A stretch of DNA of 64,000 bases. It comes from Pseudosporangium ferrugineum (lineage in GTDB: Bacteria; Actinomycetota; Actinomycetes; Mycobacteriales; Micromonosporaceae). The position numbers and the translations under genes are program-made. Positions 40,095 through 48,543 of this stretch are shown here, piece after piece (position 1 is the first letter of the stretch; every line of letters begins with the position of its first letter). The stretch covers positions 310,001 to 374,000 of the forward strand of contig NZ_PVZG01000003.1 in the NCBI RefSeq assembly GCF_003002065.1, in the 5' to 3' direction. The notes under the pieces are model-generated. The model made no database searches. It had not been told where the DNA came from and was given only the letters and a program-made list of their open reading frames with translations.

Positions 40095-41078
40095 CTAATC
40101 CGACTTTCCGTCGACCCGGGTCACCGCCACCGACACCCGGACCTTGTCGCGCAGGAAGACGACGCCCAGCACGCTCAGTGCCGCCGCCAGCGGCAGCCCG
40201 GCCAGGAAGAGCACCTGGGCGAGGATCAGCGGCCAGGTGACCTCGGCGACCCGGCCCACGTCCAGGGCGTCGGCAAAGAGCTGCTGAGCCACCGGCAGCG
40301 CGACGACGGCCGCGAGCAGGGCGACGAGCTTGTGGCGTACGCCGGCCCGCACCCGGCGGATCCCGATCAGCACGACGAGGGCCAGCACCGCGTGGTACAG
40401 GTCGCCGCCCGTGCCGGACTGCAGCCGGTAGGGCAGCGCGCCGACCGGCACGGCAAGGGCGAGCCCTCCGACGACGGCCAGGACGCCGAGCCCGCCGAGG
40501 ATCTCGGACGGCGGGCGGGCCCGGCGCGCGAGAAAGATCAGGGTCGCGGTCAGCGCGGCGAGGACCAGCAGCCAGCCCATCCCGACCCAGCGCCACTCGT
40601 CGCCCCACGACGCCAGCGCACCGAGCTCCACCACCACGGCGACCGCCGCCAGGGCAGCGCCCGTGCGCCGCAGCCCGGCGAGCAGAACGGCCACCACCAG
40701 GGCCCAGGCGGCGGCGCGCGCGAGCACGTCGGCCAGCAGCGCGTACGTGACCGCGGTGTCGTTCTGGAACCACACGTTCATCAGGCCGCCGGCGGCCCGG
40801 CGGCCCGCGACCACCGCGAGCACGAGGGCGCTGAGCAGGCCGGCGACGGCGGCGGCCTCGCGCCATCCGGCGTCCCGCAGGCCCGCGACCCCGCGCCGCA
40901 CCCGGGCGGTGAGGCCGGACCGCAGCAGGTCGGTGGCCTCGGCGACGGTGGGTCGCCGGCGGTCGGGGGCCGCGCCCGCCATGAGGACGCCGAGCATCTC
41001 GTCCTCGTACGCGAGCCGGTGCTCGTACGGATAGACCGCGAGCAGCCGCCGGTAGTAGGTCTCCAGCCGTTGGCTCAT
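40095..41078 (-). CDS. Multi-span membrane protein coupled to PadR
   Basis: A 327-residue protein. The cytoplasmic N-terminus (YYRRLLAVYPYEHRLAYEDEMLGVLM) is of the kind found in actinobacterial membrane proteins encoded after a PadR-like regulator. Eight or nine spans follow. No transport motif is visible. The start overlaps the padR stop (ATGA), so padR controls it in one operon. It may be a drug-sensing or export component, but only position supports this. Confidence 0.7.
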   Translation of the reverse strand: MSQRLETYYRRLLAVYPYEHRLAYEDEMLGVLMAGAAPDRRRPTVAEATDLLRSGLTARVRRGVAGLRDAGWREAAAVAGLLSALVLAVVAGRRAAGGLMNVWFQNDTAVTYALLADVLARAAAWALVVAVLLAGLRRTGAALAAVAVVVELGALASWGDEWRWVGMGWLLVLAALTATLIFLARRARPPSEILGGLGVLAVVGGLALAVPVGALPYRLQSGTGGDLYHAVLALVVLIGIRRVRAGVRHKLVALLAAVVALPVAQQLFADALDVGRVAEVTWPLILAQVLFLAGLPLAAALSVLGVVFLRDKVRVSVAVTRVDGKSD

Positions 41079-41404
41079 GCGAGGGAACCTCCGAGGTCGT
41101 GGCGGGCGCGCAGCCGGCCGTCGGCAAGCGTGGCCTGTCTGCGCAACCGGGCCGACTCGTCGGCCAGCCGCCGCTCCCCCAGCCCGGTGAGCCGGTAGTA
41201 GCGCCGCAGCCGGGACTGCACCACCTCTTCCCGGTCGACTTCGATCAGACCCTCGGTGCGCAGCCGGTCGAGCGCGGCGTAGAGCGTGCCGGCGCGCAGC
41301 CGGACCCGCCCCTCGGTCATCTTCGCCACGTCCTCGATGACGGCGTATCCGTGCTGGGGAGTGGCTGCGAGGGCGGTGAGCACGAGGAAGGTCGGCTCCC
41401 GCAT
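41075..41404 (-). CDS. PadR family transcriptional regulator
   Basis: A 109-residue winged helix protein. It has FLVLTALAATPQHGYAVIEDV and RLRAGTLYAALDRLRTEGLIEVD (HTH), then the RRYYRLTGLGERRL wing. PadR proteins sense phenolics or drugs and repress the following gene. I start at 41404; the in-frame ATG at 41431 would run into the operator. A perfect ATATACC/GGTATAT inverted repeat lies 26 bp upstream, the expected operator. Confidence 0.88.
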   Translation of the reverse strand: MREPTFLVLTALAATPQHGYAVIEDVAKMTEGRVRLRAGTLYAALDRLRTEGLIEVDREEVVQSRLRRYYRLTGLGERRLADESARLRRQATLADGRLRARHDLGGSLA

Positions 41405-41429
41405 CGGTACGTCGGTCACGCGGAGGACC

Positions 41430-41450
41430 ATATACCGATGACAGGTATAT
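41430..41450. promoter_or_regulatory. PadR operator candidate
   Basis: ATATACC (41430-41436) and GGTATAT (41444-41450) form a perfect 7-bp inverted repeat with a 7-base spacer. It is the most AT-rich spot in this region and lies between padR and the divergent dedA gene. Confidence 0.65.
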
Positions 41451-41514
41451 ACGCCAGACGGTTCGTACTGTTGATGCCGGGTACCTGGATCCGACCCCTC
41501 ACGAAGGAGTGCCG

Positions 41515-42180
41515 ATGAGCGACCCGTACGTCCTGGCGGCCGAGAGCGACCTCGGCGGGCTCACCGGGCTGACCGGCTGGGTCGCGTCCGTGATCGATGC
41601 GCTCGGCGAGGTGGGCGTGGGCCTGCTCGTCGCGCTGGAGAACCTGATACCGCCGATCCCGAGCGAGATCGTGCTGTCCATGGCGGGCTTCCTCGCCCAC
41701 CAGGGCCGGGTCAACCTCGTCCTGGTCACCGTCGCGGCCACGATCGGCTCGGTGGTGGGTGCGCTGGCGCTCTACTGGCTCGGGTACGCCCTGGGCGAGG
41801 ACCGGCTGCGCCGCTGGCTCGACCGCATCCCGCTGGTGGACTCCGACGACCTGAACACCGCGGACCGGTGGTTCGAGCGGCACGCCCGGGGAGCCGTGCT
41901 GTTCGGCCGCATGGCGCCCGTGGTGCGCAGCGTCATCTCGATCCCGGCCGGCGCCAACCACATGCCGCTCGGCCAGTTCACCCTCTTCACCACGATCGGC
42001 AGCGGGGTGTGGAACTGCATCTTCGTCGGCGCCGGGTACGGCCTCGGCACCCGCTGGCAGGACGTCGAGCGGTACAGCAACTGGATCAACTACGGGGTGT
42101 GGGCGCTGATCGTCCTGGCCGTCGCCCACTGGGTCGTCAAGAAGGTCCGTAAACGCCGCCGCGCGGCCGCGGATCGGTGA
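41515..42180 (+). CDS. DedA family membrane protein
   Basis: A 221-residue DedA protein. It has ENLIPPIPSEIVLSMAGFLA, the conserved re-entrant segment, and FGRMAPVVRSVISIPAGANHM with the family's R and PAG motif. DedA proteins translocate phospholipids such as undecaprenyl phosphate or affect proton balance. GAAGGAG at 41503 is placed five bases from the ATG. It is divergent from padR and shares that promoter region. Its end forms part of a two-way terminator with the chitinase gene. Confidence 0.9.
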   Translation: MSDPYVLAAESDLGGLTGLTGWVASVIDALGEVGVGLLVALENLIPPIPSEIVLSMAGFLAHQGRVNLVLVTVAATIGSVVGALALYWLGYALGEDRLRRWLDRIPLVDSDDLNTADRWFERHARGAVLFGRMAPVVRSVISIPAGANHMPLGQFTLFTTIGSGVWNCIFVGAGYGLGTRWQDVERYSNWINYGVWALIVLAVAHWVVKKVRKRRRAAADR

Positions 42181-42196
42181 GATCCACGGCCGCGCG
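42160..42196. terminator. Bidirectional hairpin between dedA and chitinase
   Basis: CGCGCGGCCGCGGATC (42160-42175) pairs with GATCCACGGCCGCGCG (42181-42196), 16 bp with one mismatch and a 5-base loop. It includes the dedA stop and lies between convergent genes. Confidence 0.75.
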
Positions 42197-42213
42197 GGCG
42201 TCCCTGAGGAGGG

Positions 42214-43401
42214 TCAGAAGGCCGCACTGATCTTGGTGAACTCCCAGTCGGCCTGCGAGATGCCGGAGCAGTGGGAGACCACGCCGCCGCCGGGGCAGGC
42301 CCGGTCGCGGTTGACCGACCAGAAGGTGAACCGGGCGAAGCCCTTGCTGCTGGCGTATTCGCGGATCCGGCTCCAGGTCTGCGGCGTGGTCAGCTCCGAC
42401 TGGTCGGAGAGGCCGTTCATGCCGGAGATGCCCATGCGCGAGTACGCCTGCGCGTCGCTGTACCCGAAGGTGCTCTTGAGCAGGTTCTTCAGGCCCTCGG
42501 AGGCGCCGACCGTGCTGGCGTACATGTCGGCGCCGCCGCTGAAGTCGAACGGCATCTGGGTGAAGATGTCGATGTTGGCGTTGAGCGCCTTGGCCTGCTG
42601 CACGAGCCGGGTGCCGAAGTAGTTCGGCCCGGTCGTCGACGTGCCGAAGGTGAGGATCGTCTTCACGTTCGGGTTCTTCTGCTTGACGATCTTCAGCGCG
42701 TTGAGGATCCGGTCCTGGACGACCGTGTTCTCGAACTCGTCGGAGTTCTCGATGTCGATGTCGATCGCCTTCAGCCCGAAGGTGTCGATGATCTTCTGGT
42801 ACGCCCCCGCGAGCGCCTCCGGCGTCGAGCAGTTCGGGCCGAGCTTGTTACCGCTCCAGCCGCCGATCGACGGGACCACGCTGCCGCCGTTCGCCTTGAT
42901 CGCGTTGATCGTGCTCTCGTGCGCGCCGCCGGTCAGGCCGCCCTCGCCGTCCCACACCGGGTTGCAGCCGTTGGCCAGCACGAACGCGATGGTGAACGCC
43001 TTGATGCCGGTGGCGTTCATGACGGTCGACACCGCCGGCGGGTTGCCCCAGCCCGGGTAGAGGTACGGCGCGGACGCCATCTTGCCGCCCGGCGTCGTCG
43101 GGTCGGTCGGCACCGGGGTCGTCGGGTCGGGGTTGCCGACGCCGCCGCAGGCGCCGTTGTCCGCCCACACGTCCCACTGGCCGCTGTGCGTGGCCGGGCT
43201 CTCGTTCTGCGTCCACCACTTGGCGGTGTAGTTGTGGCCGTTCTGCGACGCGGTCATGTCCTTGGTGTAGACCGCGCTCGAGCTCCACGCCGGGACGCAG
43301 GCCACGGCGGCGTTGGAGGCGGTCATCGGGACGACGGCGATGGCGGTGCCGGTCATCGCCACGGCGAGCGCGGCGAGGTACCTCATCCTGAACTTCTGCA
43401 T
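42214..43401 (-). CDS. Secreted chitinase: CBM5/12 plus GH18
   Basis: A 395-residue exported enzyme. The signal peptide is the first about 32 residues (LAALAVAMTGTAIAVVPM). A chitin-binding CBM5/12 module follows (VPAWSSSAVYTKDMTASQNG, KWWTQNESP, SGQWDVWADNGACG). After a short Pro/Thr linker, the GH18 barrel holds LKAIDIDIENSDEF, the DxDxE catalytic motif. It cleaves chitin to oligomers by substrate-assisted catalysis. GGAGAAG precedes the ATG at 43401. It lies 14 bp after the second chitinase in the same direction, so they are an operon. Confidence 0.92.
   Translation of the reverse strand: MQKFRMRYLAALAVAMTGTAIAVVPMTASNAAVACVPAWSSSAVYTKDMTASQNGHNYTAKWWTQNESPATHSGQWDVWADNGACGGVGNPDPTTPVPTDPTTPGGKMASAPYLYPGWGNPPAVSTVMNATGIKAFTIAFVLANGCNPVWDGEGGLTGGAHESTINAIKANGGSVVPSIGGWSGNKLGPNCSTPEALAGAYQKIIDTFGLKAIDIDIENSDEFENTVVQDRILNALKIVKQKNPNVKTILTFGTSTTGPNYFGTRLVQQAKALNANIDIFTQMPFDFSGGADMYASTVGASEGLKNLLKSTFGYSDAQAYSRMGISGMNGLSDQSELTTPQTWSRIREYASSKGFARFTFWSVNRDRACPGGGVVSHCSGISQADWEFTKISAAF
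43141..43275. repeat. CBM5/12-coding direct repeat, copy 1
   Basis: 135 bp that match 44406-44540 with about eight differences by eye, 1265 bp apart in the same orientation. Both copies encode the chitin-binding module. Confidence 0.85.
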
Positions 43402-43415
43402 GGGGATCTTCTCCG

Positions 43416-44657
43416 TCAGGGAAGGGCGTGGACGTGGGGGGAGACGGCGTTGGCCCATCCGTTGCCGGCGGTGACGTCCCAGTTGATCGACCAGGTCATC
43501 GCGCCGCGGAGGCCGGGGTACGTGCGCGGCGGCCGGAAGGAGCCGCAGTTGGTGCCGCGGGCCAGGCAGTCCAGGGCCTGGTTGACCACCGACGGCGACA
43601 CGTAGCCGCCGCCCGCCGCGCTGGTCGTCGCCGGCAGGCCGATGGCGACCTGGTCGGGGCGCAGGCCGGCCTCGAGCTGGATGCAGGTGAGGGCGACGAT
43701 GAAGTTCACCGTGCCCTGCCCGTACGCGGCGTTGTTGTCGCAGCCGAGCATCGCGCCGGAGTTGTAGAACTGGGTGTGGACGACCGTCAGGATGTCCTTG
43801 ATGTCGAGCGCGAGCTTGAAGTACGAGCCCGCCGGGTTCTGCATGTCGATCGTCTGCGGCGCCATGGTGATCAGCAGGCTCGAGCCCACCTTGGCGCGCA
43901 GGCTGCGCAGGGCCTGGGCCATGTAGGTCGGGTTGAGGCCGTTCTCGAGGTCGATGTCGACGCCGTCGAAGCCGTACGACTGCATCAGCGAGTAGACCGA
44001 GTTGGCGAAGTTCGTCGCCGCGGCCGAGTCGTTGACCGCGACCGAGCCGCGCTCACCGCCGACCGAGAGGACGACCCGCTTGCCGCGCGAGTGCAGCGTG
44101 GCGACGTCGGCCTTGAACTGCGCGTCGGTGTATCCGCCGACGCTCGCCGACAGCCCGGGGTCGACGGCGAAGGTGACCGCACCCGGCGTGCCGGTCGCGT
44201 CGGCGAAGGCCACCGCGATCAGGTCGTACGTGCCGGGCACGGCGGCGAGCTTGATCTCGTTCGCCGGGTTGTCGAAGTTCTGCCAGTAGCCGGTGACGAA
44301 GTGCTTCGGCAGCGAGCCGGTCGGCGGGGTGGTCGGGGGCGTCGAGGGCGGGGTGCTGGGGGGCGTCGAGGGCGGGGTGGTCGGCGGGGTGGTCGGCGTC
44401 GTCGTGCCGCCGCAGGCCCCGTTGTCGGCCCACACGTCCCACTGGCCGCTGTGCGTGGCCGGGCTCTCGTTCTGCGTCCACCATTTCGCGGTGTAGTTGT
44501 GGCCGGACTGTGAGGCGGTCATGTCCTTGGTGTAGACCGCCGAGGAGCTCCAGGCCGGAGCGCACGCGACCGCGGCGCTGGCCGTCGAGCCGAGGTAGAC
44601 GGCGGAGCCGGTGGCGGCCAGGACGGCCGCCGCGGCGAGTATCAGGGATCGGCGCAT
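43416..44657 (-). CDS. Secreted chitinase: CBM5/12, Thr/Pro linker, GH18
   Basis: A 413-residue exported enzyme. After the signal (LILAAAAVLAATGSAVYLG) comes the CBM5/12 module, nearly identical to that of the next gene. A linker of TPPTTPPSTPPS repeats follows. The GH18 domain has KHFVTGYWQNF, RVVLSVGGERG and YGFDGVDIDLEN with the catalytic Glu, and ends MTWSINWDV. It is the promoter-proximal gene of the two-chitinase operon. A perfect palindrome lies 80 bp upstream of the ATG. Confidence 0.93.
   Translation of the reverse strand: MRRSLILAAAAVLAATGSAVYLGSTASAAVACAPAWSSSAVYTKDMTASQSGHNYTAKWWTQNESPATHSGQWDVWADNGACGGTTTPTTPPTTPPSTPPSTPPSTPPTTPPTGSLPKHFVTGYWQNFDNPANEIKLAAVPGTYDLIAVAFADATGTPGAVTFAVDPGLSASVGGYTDAQFKADVATLHSRGKRVVLSVGGERGSVAVNDSAAATNFANSVYSLMQSYGFDGVDIDLENGLNPTYMAQALRSLRAKVGSSLLITMAPQTIDMQNPAGSYFKLALDIKDILTVVHTQFYNSGAMLGCDNNAAYGQGTVNFIVALTCIQLEAGLRPDQVAIGLPATTSAAGGGYVSPSVVNQALDCLARGTNCGSFRPPRTYPGLRGAMTWSINWDVTAGNGWANAVSPHVHALP
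44406..44540. repeat. CBM5/12-coding direct repeat, copy 2
   Basis: Direct-repeat partner of 43141-43275. The similarity drops sharply outside the module. Confidence 0.85.
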
Positions 44658-44737
44658 GGGGGTGGGCCTTCCACGGGGAGCACTGGGGGTGGGGCAATTA
44701 TTAGGAGTGTTAACAGAGGAAGTAAAGGCATCAGTGA

Positions 44738-44756
44738 ACTTAACTTTCAGTTAAGT
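44738..44756. promoter_or_regulatory. Palindrome upstream of the chitinase operon
   Basis: ACTTAAC (44738-44744), tttca, GTTAAGT (44750-44756) is a perfect inverted repeat in an AT-rich patch, about 80 bp before the chitinase start. A repressor or activator site is likely. It does not match the direct repeats known for Streptomyces chitinase promoters. Confidence 0.6.
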
Positions 44757-44760
44757 GCGA

Positions 44761-44791
44761 GGGCCGGGAGCGCCGGTCGCGCCCCCGGCCC
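44761..44791 (-). terminator. Hairpin after the YidC-like gene
   Basis: GGGCCGGGAGCGC (44761-44773) pairs with GCGCCCCCGGCCC (44779-44791) with one mismatch. It lies 49 bp after the YidC-like stop on the minus strand and may also shield the chitinase promoter from readthrough. Confidence 0.65.
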
Positions 44792-44840
44792 TTTCGCGTA
44801 CGTATTGAAGAAAGTCGCTACCTGCGGAACTGCCGATTGC

Positions 44841-45449
44841 TCAGCGGCGCAGCACCAGCTGTTCCAGGGCGGACCACGCCGTCGAGGTCACGAGGTAGAG
44901 GCCGACCGCGAGGGGCAGCCACGCCACCGCCGCGACGCCCAGGTACGGCACCCACCCGGCGATCCGCGCGATCGGGGAGCCGGGCGGCATCGACCGCCGC
45001 GTCCGCCGCGACGTCCACCACGCCAGCAGCCCGGCGACCAGCAGCAGGACGGCGAAGACGGGCAGGCCGGCGGCCAGGTGCGCGGTCAGCGGCACGCCGA
45101 ACAGCTGCCCGGCCAGCAGGCCGGTCGGCTCGCCCGGTCCGGGCCGTACGAGATGGAACATGAGGATGAAGAACGGCGCCTGAGCGAGAGCCGGCAGCAA
45201 CGCCACAAACGGACCGGCGCCGATCCCGCCCGGCGCGCCCGGGTCGGGGCCGCCTCGGGCGGCGGCGAGCGTGCCCGGCCCGGCGGCCTTGCGGGCGGTG
45301 CGGATCTGGAGCCAGGTGAGCGGGCTGATCAGGAGGCGGACGGCGGCGGTGAACAGGACGATGGCCAGGGCGGCGGCGAGCGTGCCGGTGGCCGGGGTCA
45401 GGAGGGTGGCGAGACCCTCGAGGGCCGAGTGCGCGATTTCGATGGACAT
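44841..45449 (-). CDS. YidC/Oxa1-like membrane insertase paralogue
   Basis: A 202-residue protein with five spans in the Oxa1 arrangement. It has LFTAAVRLLISPLTWLQIRTARKAAG (as blocks) with the basic cytoplasmic hairpin, ALLPALAQAPFFILMFHLVR, and a final pair LGVAAVAWLPLAVGLYLVTS. It is shorter than the housekeeping YidC and lacks the usual rpmH-rnpA neighbours, so it is an extra paralogue. YidC-type proteins insert small membrane proteins. It is followed 5' by a DUF6412-like gene on the same strand; this pairing recurs in actinomycetes. Confidence 0.85.
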   Translation of the reverse strand: MSIEIAHSALEGLATLLTPATGTLAAALAIVLFTAAVRLLISPLTWLQIRTARKAAGPGTLAAARGGPDPGAPGGIGAGPFVALLPALAQAPFFILMFHLVRPGPGEPTGLLAGQLFGVPLTAHLAAGLPVFAVLLLVAGLLAWWTSRRTRRSMPPGSPIARIAGWVPYLGVAAVAWLPLAVGLYLVTSTAWSALEQLVLRR

Positions 45450-45500
45450 GGGCGTACCCCTGCGGTCCGGAGGAGATGGGAACGCGGAGGTGGACGCGCG

Positions 45501-45800
45501 CTATCCGCGAGCGACCACCGGGGACGCCGCGGGGGCCCGGGGCCGCGGGCGGCCGGCGGCGGCGGGGTCGAGAAGGCGGGGCACGGCGCGGGCGCGCCAG
45601 CGATGACCGCGGGCGGCCACACCGGCGGCGACCCGCGCGGCCGGAGCCGGCAGGCCCGCCGTGACGAGCGTCGCGATCAGCGCCGTGGCGAGCAGGGCCG
45701 CCGCGACCAGGGCCGGACCGAGCAGCAGCTGCGCGGACGGGGTCGCGGGGCCCGGCTGGGCGACAAGGACCCAGAACCCCAGCAACAGCACGGAATTCAC
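45501..45800 (-). CDS. DUF6412-like small membrane protein
   Basis: A 99-residue protein with two spans (VLLLGFWVLVAQPG; LLLGPALVAAALLATALIATLVTAGL) and an Arg/Pro-rich tail. It resembles the short DUF6412 proteins found before YidC paralogues. GTG at 45800 (MNSVLLLGF) is preferred over the ATG at 45818. It is the first gene of the pair with the YidC-like gene. Confidence 0.6.
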   Translation of the reverse strand: MNSVLLLGFWVLVAQPGPATPSAQLLLGPALVAAALLATALIATLVTAGLPAPAARVAAGVAARGHRWRARAVPRLLDPAAAGRPRPRAPAASPVVARG

Positions 45801-45859
45801 GCTACGCCTGGGAGGCAAGGATCGTTTTCCGGAGAACCGCGGAGGGTAACTTGCGGCGC

Positions 45860-47026
45860 ATGGCGACAGCGGACACCGCGGCGGAGACGACCACCATCCC
45901 CGGCGACATGGCCGAGCGGGCAGCGTCCGAGGGGCTGCTCACCCTCGGCGTGGAAGAGGAATACCTGCTCGTCGACGCGGTGGAACCGCGCGCGGTCGAG
46001 GCCGTCGAGGAGATGTTCGACCACCTCGGCGAGGACGTCCGCGACGCCGTGCAGCACGAGTTCATGCGGAGCCAGATCGAGACGGCCAGCCCGCCGCAGC
46101 TGGAGCTCGGCGGCCTCTTCGACGCCCTGCGGCGGCAGCGCACCGGGCTCGCCGCGGCGGCGGAGGCGGCCGGCTGCCGGGTGGTGGCGGTCGGTGCCGC
46201 GCCCGCGGCCGGCCCGGTGACCCGCGTCGTCGACACGCCGCGATACCACCGGATGCGGGAACGGTTCGGCGACCTCTCCCCCGGCGCCGGCCTCAACGGC
46301 ACGCACGTGCACGTCAGCGTCCCGGACCCGGAGACCGGCGTGCAGGTGCTCAACTTCCTGCGCCCGTGGCTGCCGATCCTGCAGGCCGCGACCGCCAACT
46401 CGCCCTTCTTCGGCGGGCGCGACACCACGTACGCGAGCTGGCGGTCGATGCTGTGGGAACGCTGGCCCACGGTCGGGCCGACGCCGTACCTGGAGTCGTA
46501 CGAGCACTACGGGACGCTGATCGCCGACCTGCTGGCGAGCGGGGCGATGCTCGACGAAGGAATGCTCTACTGGTACGCCCGCCTCTCCGCGAACTACCCC
46601 ACGGTCGAGATCCGGATGGGCGACGTCTGCCCGTCCCTCGACGACACGGTGCTGCTGGCCGCCCTCACCCGCGCCCTGGTCGGGACGATCATGGGTGACC
46701 TCCACGACGGCAAGCGGGCGCCGGACGTACCGCACTCGCTGCTGCGGGCCGCGCACTGGCGGGCCGCCCACGACGGCCTCGAGGGCGCCAACATCGACAT
46801 GGCCACCCGGGAGCAGCGCCCGGCCTGGCGCCTGCTCCGCCAGCTGTTCGATTACGTACGCCCGGAGCTCGACCGCCACGGCGACCTCGAACTCGCCACG
46901 GTCCTCATGGACCGGCTCCGCTCGCACGGCACCGGCGCGGCGCGGCAGCGCGCGCTGTTGTCGCAGCGCGGCGAGATCTCCGACGTCGTCGACTGGCTCG
47001 CCCGCAGCACCGCGGGCGCGGCGTGA
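45860..47026 (+). CDS. YbdK-type carboxylate-amine ligase (glutamate-cysteine ligase 2 family)
   Basis: A 388-residue GCS2 family ligase. It has LTLGVEEEYLLVDAV, the HEFMRSQIETASPP block, LNGTHVHVSVPD and VEIRMGDVCPS, all metal/ATP-site motifs of the family. Members make gamma-glutamyl amides; true gamma-glutamylcysteine synthesis is weak in YbdK. In actinomycetes a related enzyme, EgtA, supplies ergothioneine synthesis, but no egtB-E genes are here. TTG at 45851 is closer to a GGAGGG; ATG at 45860 gives a cleaner start. It overlaps the next gene by 4 bp (GTGA). Confidence 0.87.
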   Translation: MATADTAAETTTIPGDMAERAASEGLLTLGVEEEYLLVDAVEPRAVEAVEEMFDHLGEDVRDAVQHEFMRSQIETASPPQLELGGLFDALRRQRTGLAAAAEAAGCRVVAVGAAPAAGPVTRVVDTPRYHRMRERFGDLSPGAGLNGTHVHVSVPDPETGVQVLNFLRPWLPILQAATANSPFFGGRDTTYASWRSMLWERWPTVGPTPYLESYEHYGTLIADLLASGAMLDEGMLYWYARLSANYPTVEIRMGDVCPSLDDTVLLAALTRALVGTIMGDLHDGKRAPDVPHSLLRAAHWRAAHDGLEGANIDMATREQRPAWRLLRQLFDYVRPELDRHGDLELATVLMDRLRSHGTGAARQRALLSQRGEISDVVDWLARSTAGAA

Positions 47027-48402
47027 AACTCGTCGTCATCGGCGGGGACGCCGCCGGCATGTCCGCGGCGTCCCAGGCCCGCAAGCGGCGCGGGCCGGAC
47101 GACCTCGAGATCGTCGCGTTCGAGCGCGGGCATTTCACGTCGTACTCGGCCTGCGGGATCCCGTACTGGATCGGCGGGGCGGTGACCGGCCGGGACGCCC
47201 TGGTGGCGCGCACGCCGGCCGAGTTCGCCGAGGCCGGGATCGCCGTACGGCTGCGGCACGAGGTGGTGGCGATCGACCTGGACCGGCGCGAGGTGACCGC
47301 GCGGGACCTGGACGGCGGCGGCGAGCGCCGGGAGGGCTTCGACGAGCTCGTGTACGCGGCCGGCGCCGTGCCGGTCACGCCGGACTGGGCCCGCGTCGAC
47401 GCGGGCGGGGTCTTCGGCGTCCAGACGCTCGACGACGGCGAGGCCATCCACGCCTGGCTCGACGGCGAGCCCCGGCCGCGCCGCGCGGTGGTGATCGGCG
47501 GCGGCTACGTCGGGGTCGAGATGGCGGAGGCGATGGTCCGGCGCGGGGTCGAGGTGACGCTGCTGGAGCGGTCGCCGCAGCCGATGTCCACGGTGGATCC
47601 GGACATGGGCGAGCGCGTGCACCGGGCCATCCGCGGGCTCGGCATCGAGGTGCGCACGAACACCCTGGTGCAGGGCCTGGAGACGGCGGGTGGCCGGGTC
47701 ACCGCGGTGGTCACCCCGGACGGCACGCTGCCGGCCGACATCGTGGTGCTGGGTCTGGGCGTACGCCCGAACACGGCGCTCGCCACGGAGTCGGGCATCC
47801 CGGTGGGGGTGACCGGCGGCCTGCGTACCGACCTGCAGATGCGGGTGGTGGGGCCGGCGGGCCGGATCGACGGGCTCTGGGCGGCCGGCGACTGCGTGCA
47901 GACCGTGCACCGGATCAGCGGGCAGCCGGTGCACGTGCCCCTGGGGACGCACGCCAACAAGCAGGGCCGGGTGGCGGGCATCAACCTCGGCGGCGGCTAC
48001 GCGACGTTCCCGGGGGTCATCGGTACGGCGGTGACGAAGGTCTGCGAGCTGGAGGTCGCGCGTACCGGCCTGACCGCGAAGGAGGCGACGGCGTCGGGGT
48101 TCGAGTTCGTGACCGCCTCCGTCGAGTCGACCAGCCGGGCCGGCTACTACCCCGGCGCCGGCACGATGGTGGTCAAACTCGTCGCGGAGCGCCGTACGGG
48201 AGTGCTCCTGGGCGCCCAGATCGTCGGCCGGGAGGAAGCCGCCAAGCGGATCGACTCCCTGGCGATCGCGGTCTGGAACCGGATGACGGTCGAGGAGATG
48301 ACCGCGCTCGACCTCGGTTACGCGCCGCCGTTCGCGCCGGTCTGGGATCCGGTGCTGATCGCCGCGCGCAAGGCGACGGACGAGGTACACGCCTCGCGCT
48401 GA
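47023..48402 (+). CDS. FAD-dependent pyridine nucleotide-disulfide oxidoreductase (CoA-disulfide reductase-like)
   Basis: A 459-residue flavoprotein. It has the FAD motif VVIGGDAAGMSAAS, the single active Cys in SYSACGIPYWIGG, the NAD(P) motif VVIGGGYVGVEMAEA, and the dimerisation domain (ATFPGVIGTAVTKVC...). This Cys-containing group includes CoA-disulfide reductases, NADH peroxidase and persulfide reductases. The GTG overlaps the ligase stop, so the two work together, perhaps in thiol handling. GTG start, no separate promoter seen. Confidence 0.9.
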   Translation: MKLVVIGGDAAGMSAASQARKRRGPDDLEIVAFERGHFTSYSACGIPYWIGGAVTGRDALVARTPAEFAEAGIAVRLRHEVVAIDLDRREVTARDLDGGGERREGFDELVYAAGAVPVTPDWARVDAGGVFGVQTLDDGEAIHAWLDGEPRPRRAVVIGGGYVGVEMAEAMVRRGVEVTLLERSPQPMSTVDPDMGERVHRAIRGLGIEVRTNTLVQGLETAGGRVTAVVTPDGTLPADIVVLGLGVRPNTALATESGIPVGVTGGLRTDLQMRVVGPAGRIDGLWAAGDCVQTVHRISGQPVHVPLGTHANKQGRVAGINLGGGYATFPGVIGTAVTKVCELEVARTGLTAKEATASGFEFVTASVESTSRAGYYPGAGTMVVKLVAERRTGVLLGAQIVGREEAAKRIDSLAIAVWNRMTVEEMTALDLGYAPPFAPVWDPVLIAARKATDEVHASR

Positions 48403-48543
48403 CCCGTTCGGGAGCACGCGTCCGAACTGTCTTCATCATTCCGTCGACCGCGCACCGCATCGACCTGCACTGATTACTTTCGGCCACTCGATGATCACGA
48501 ATGCGGTATCGTTTTTGATCTTGCGGCACGGTAGGCATGACGA

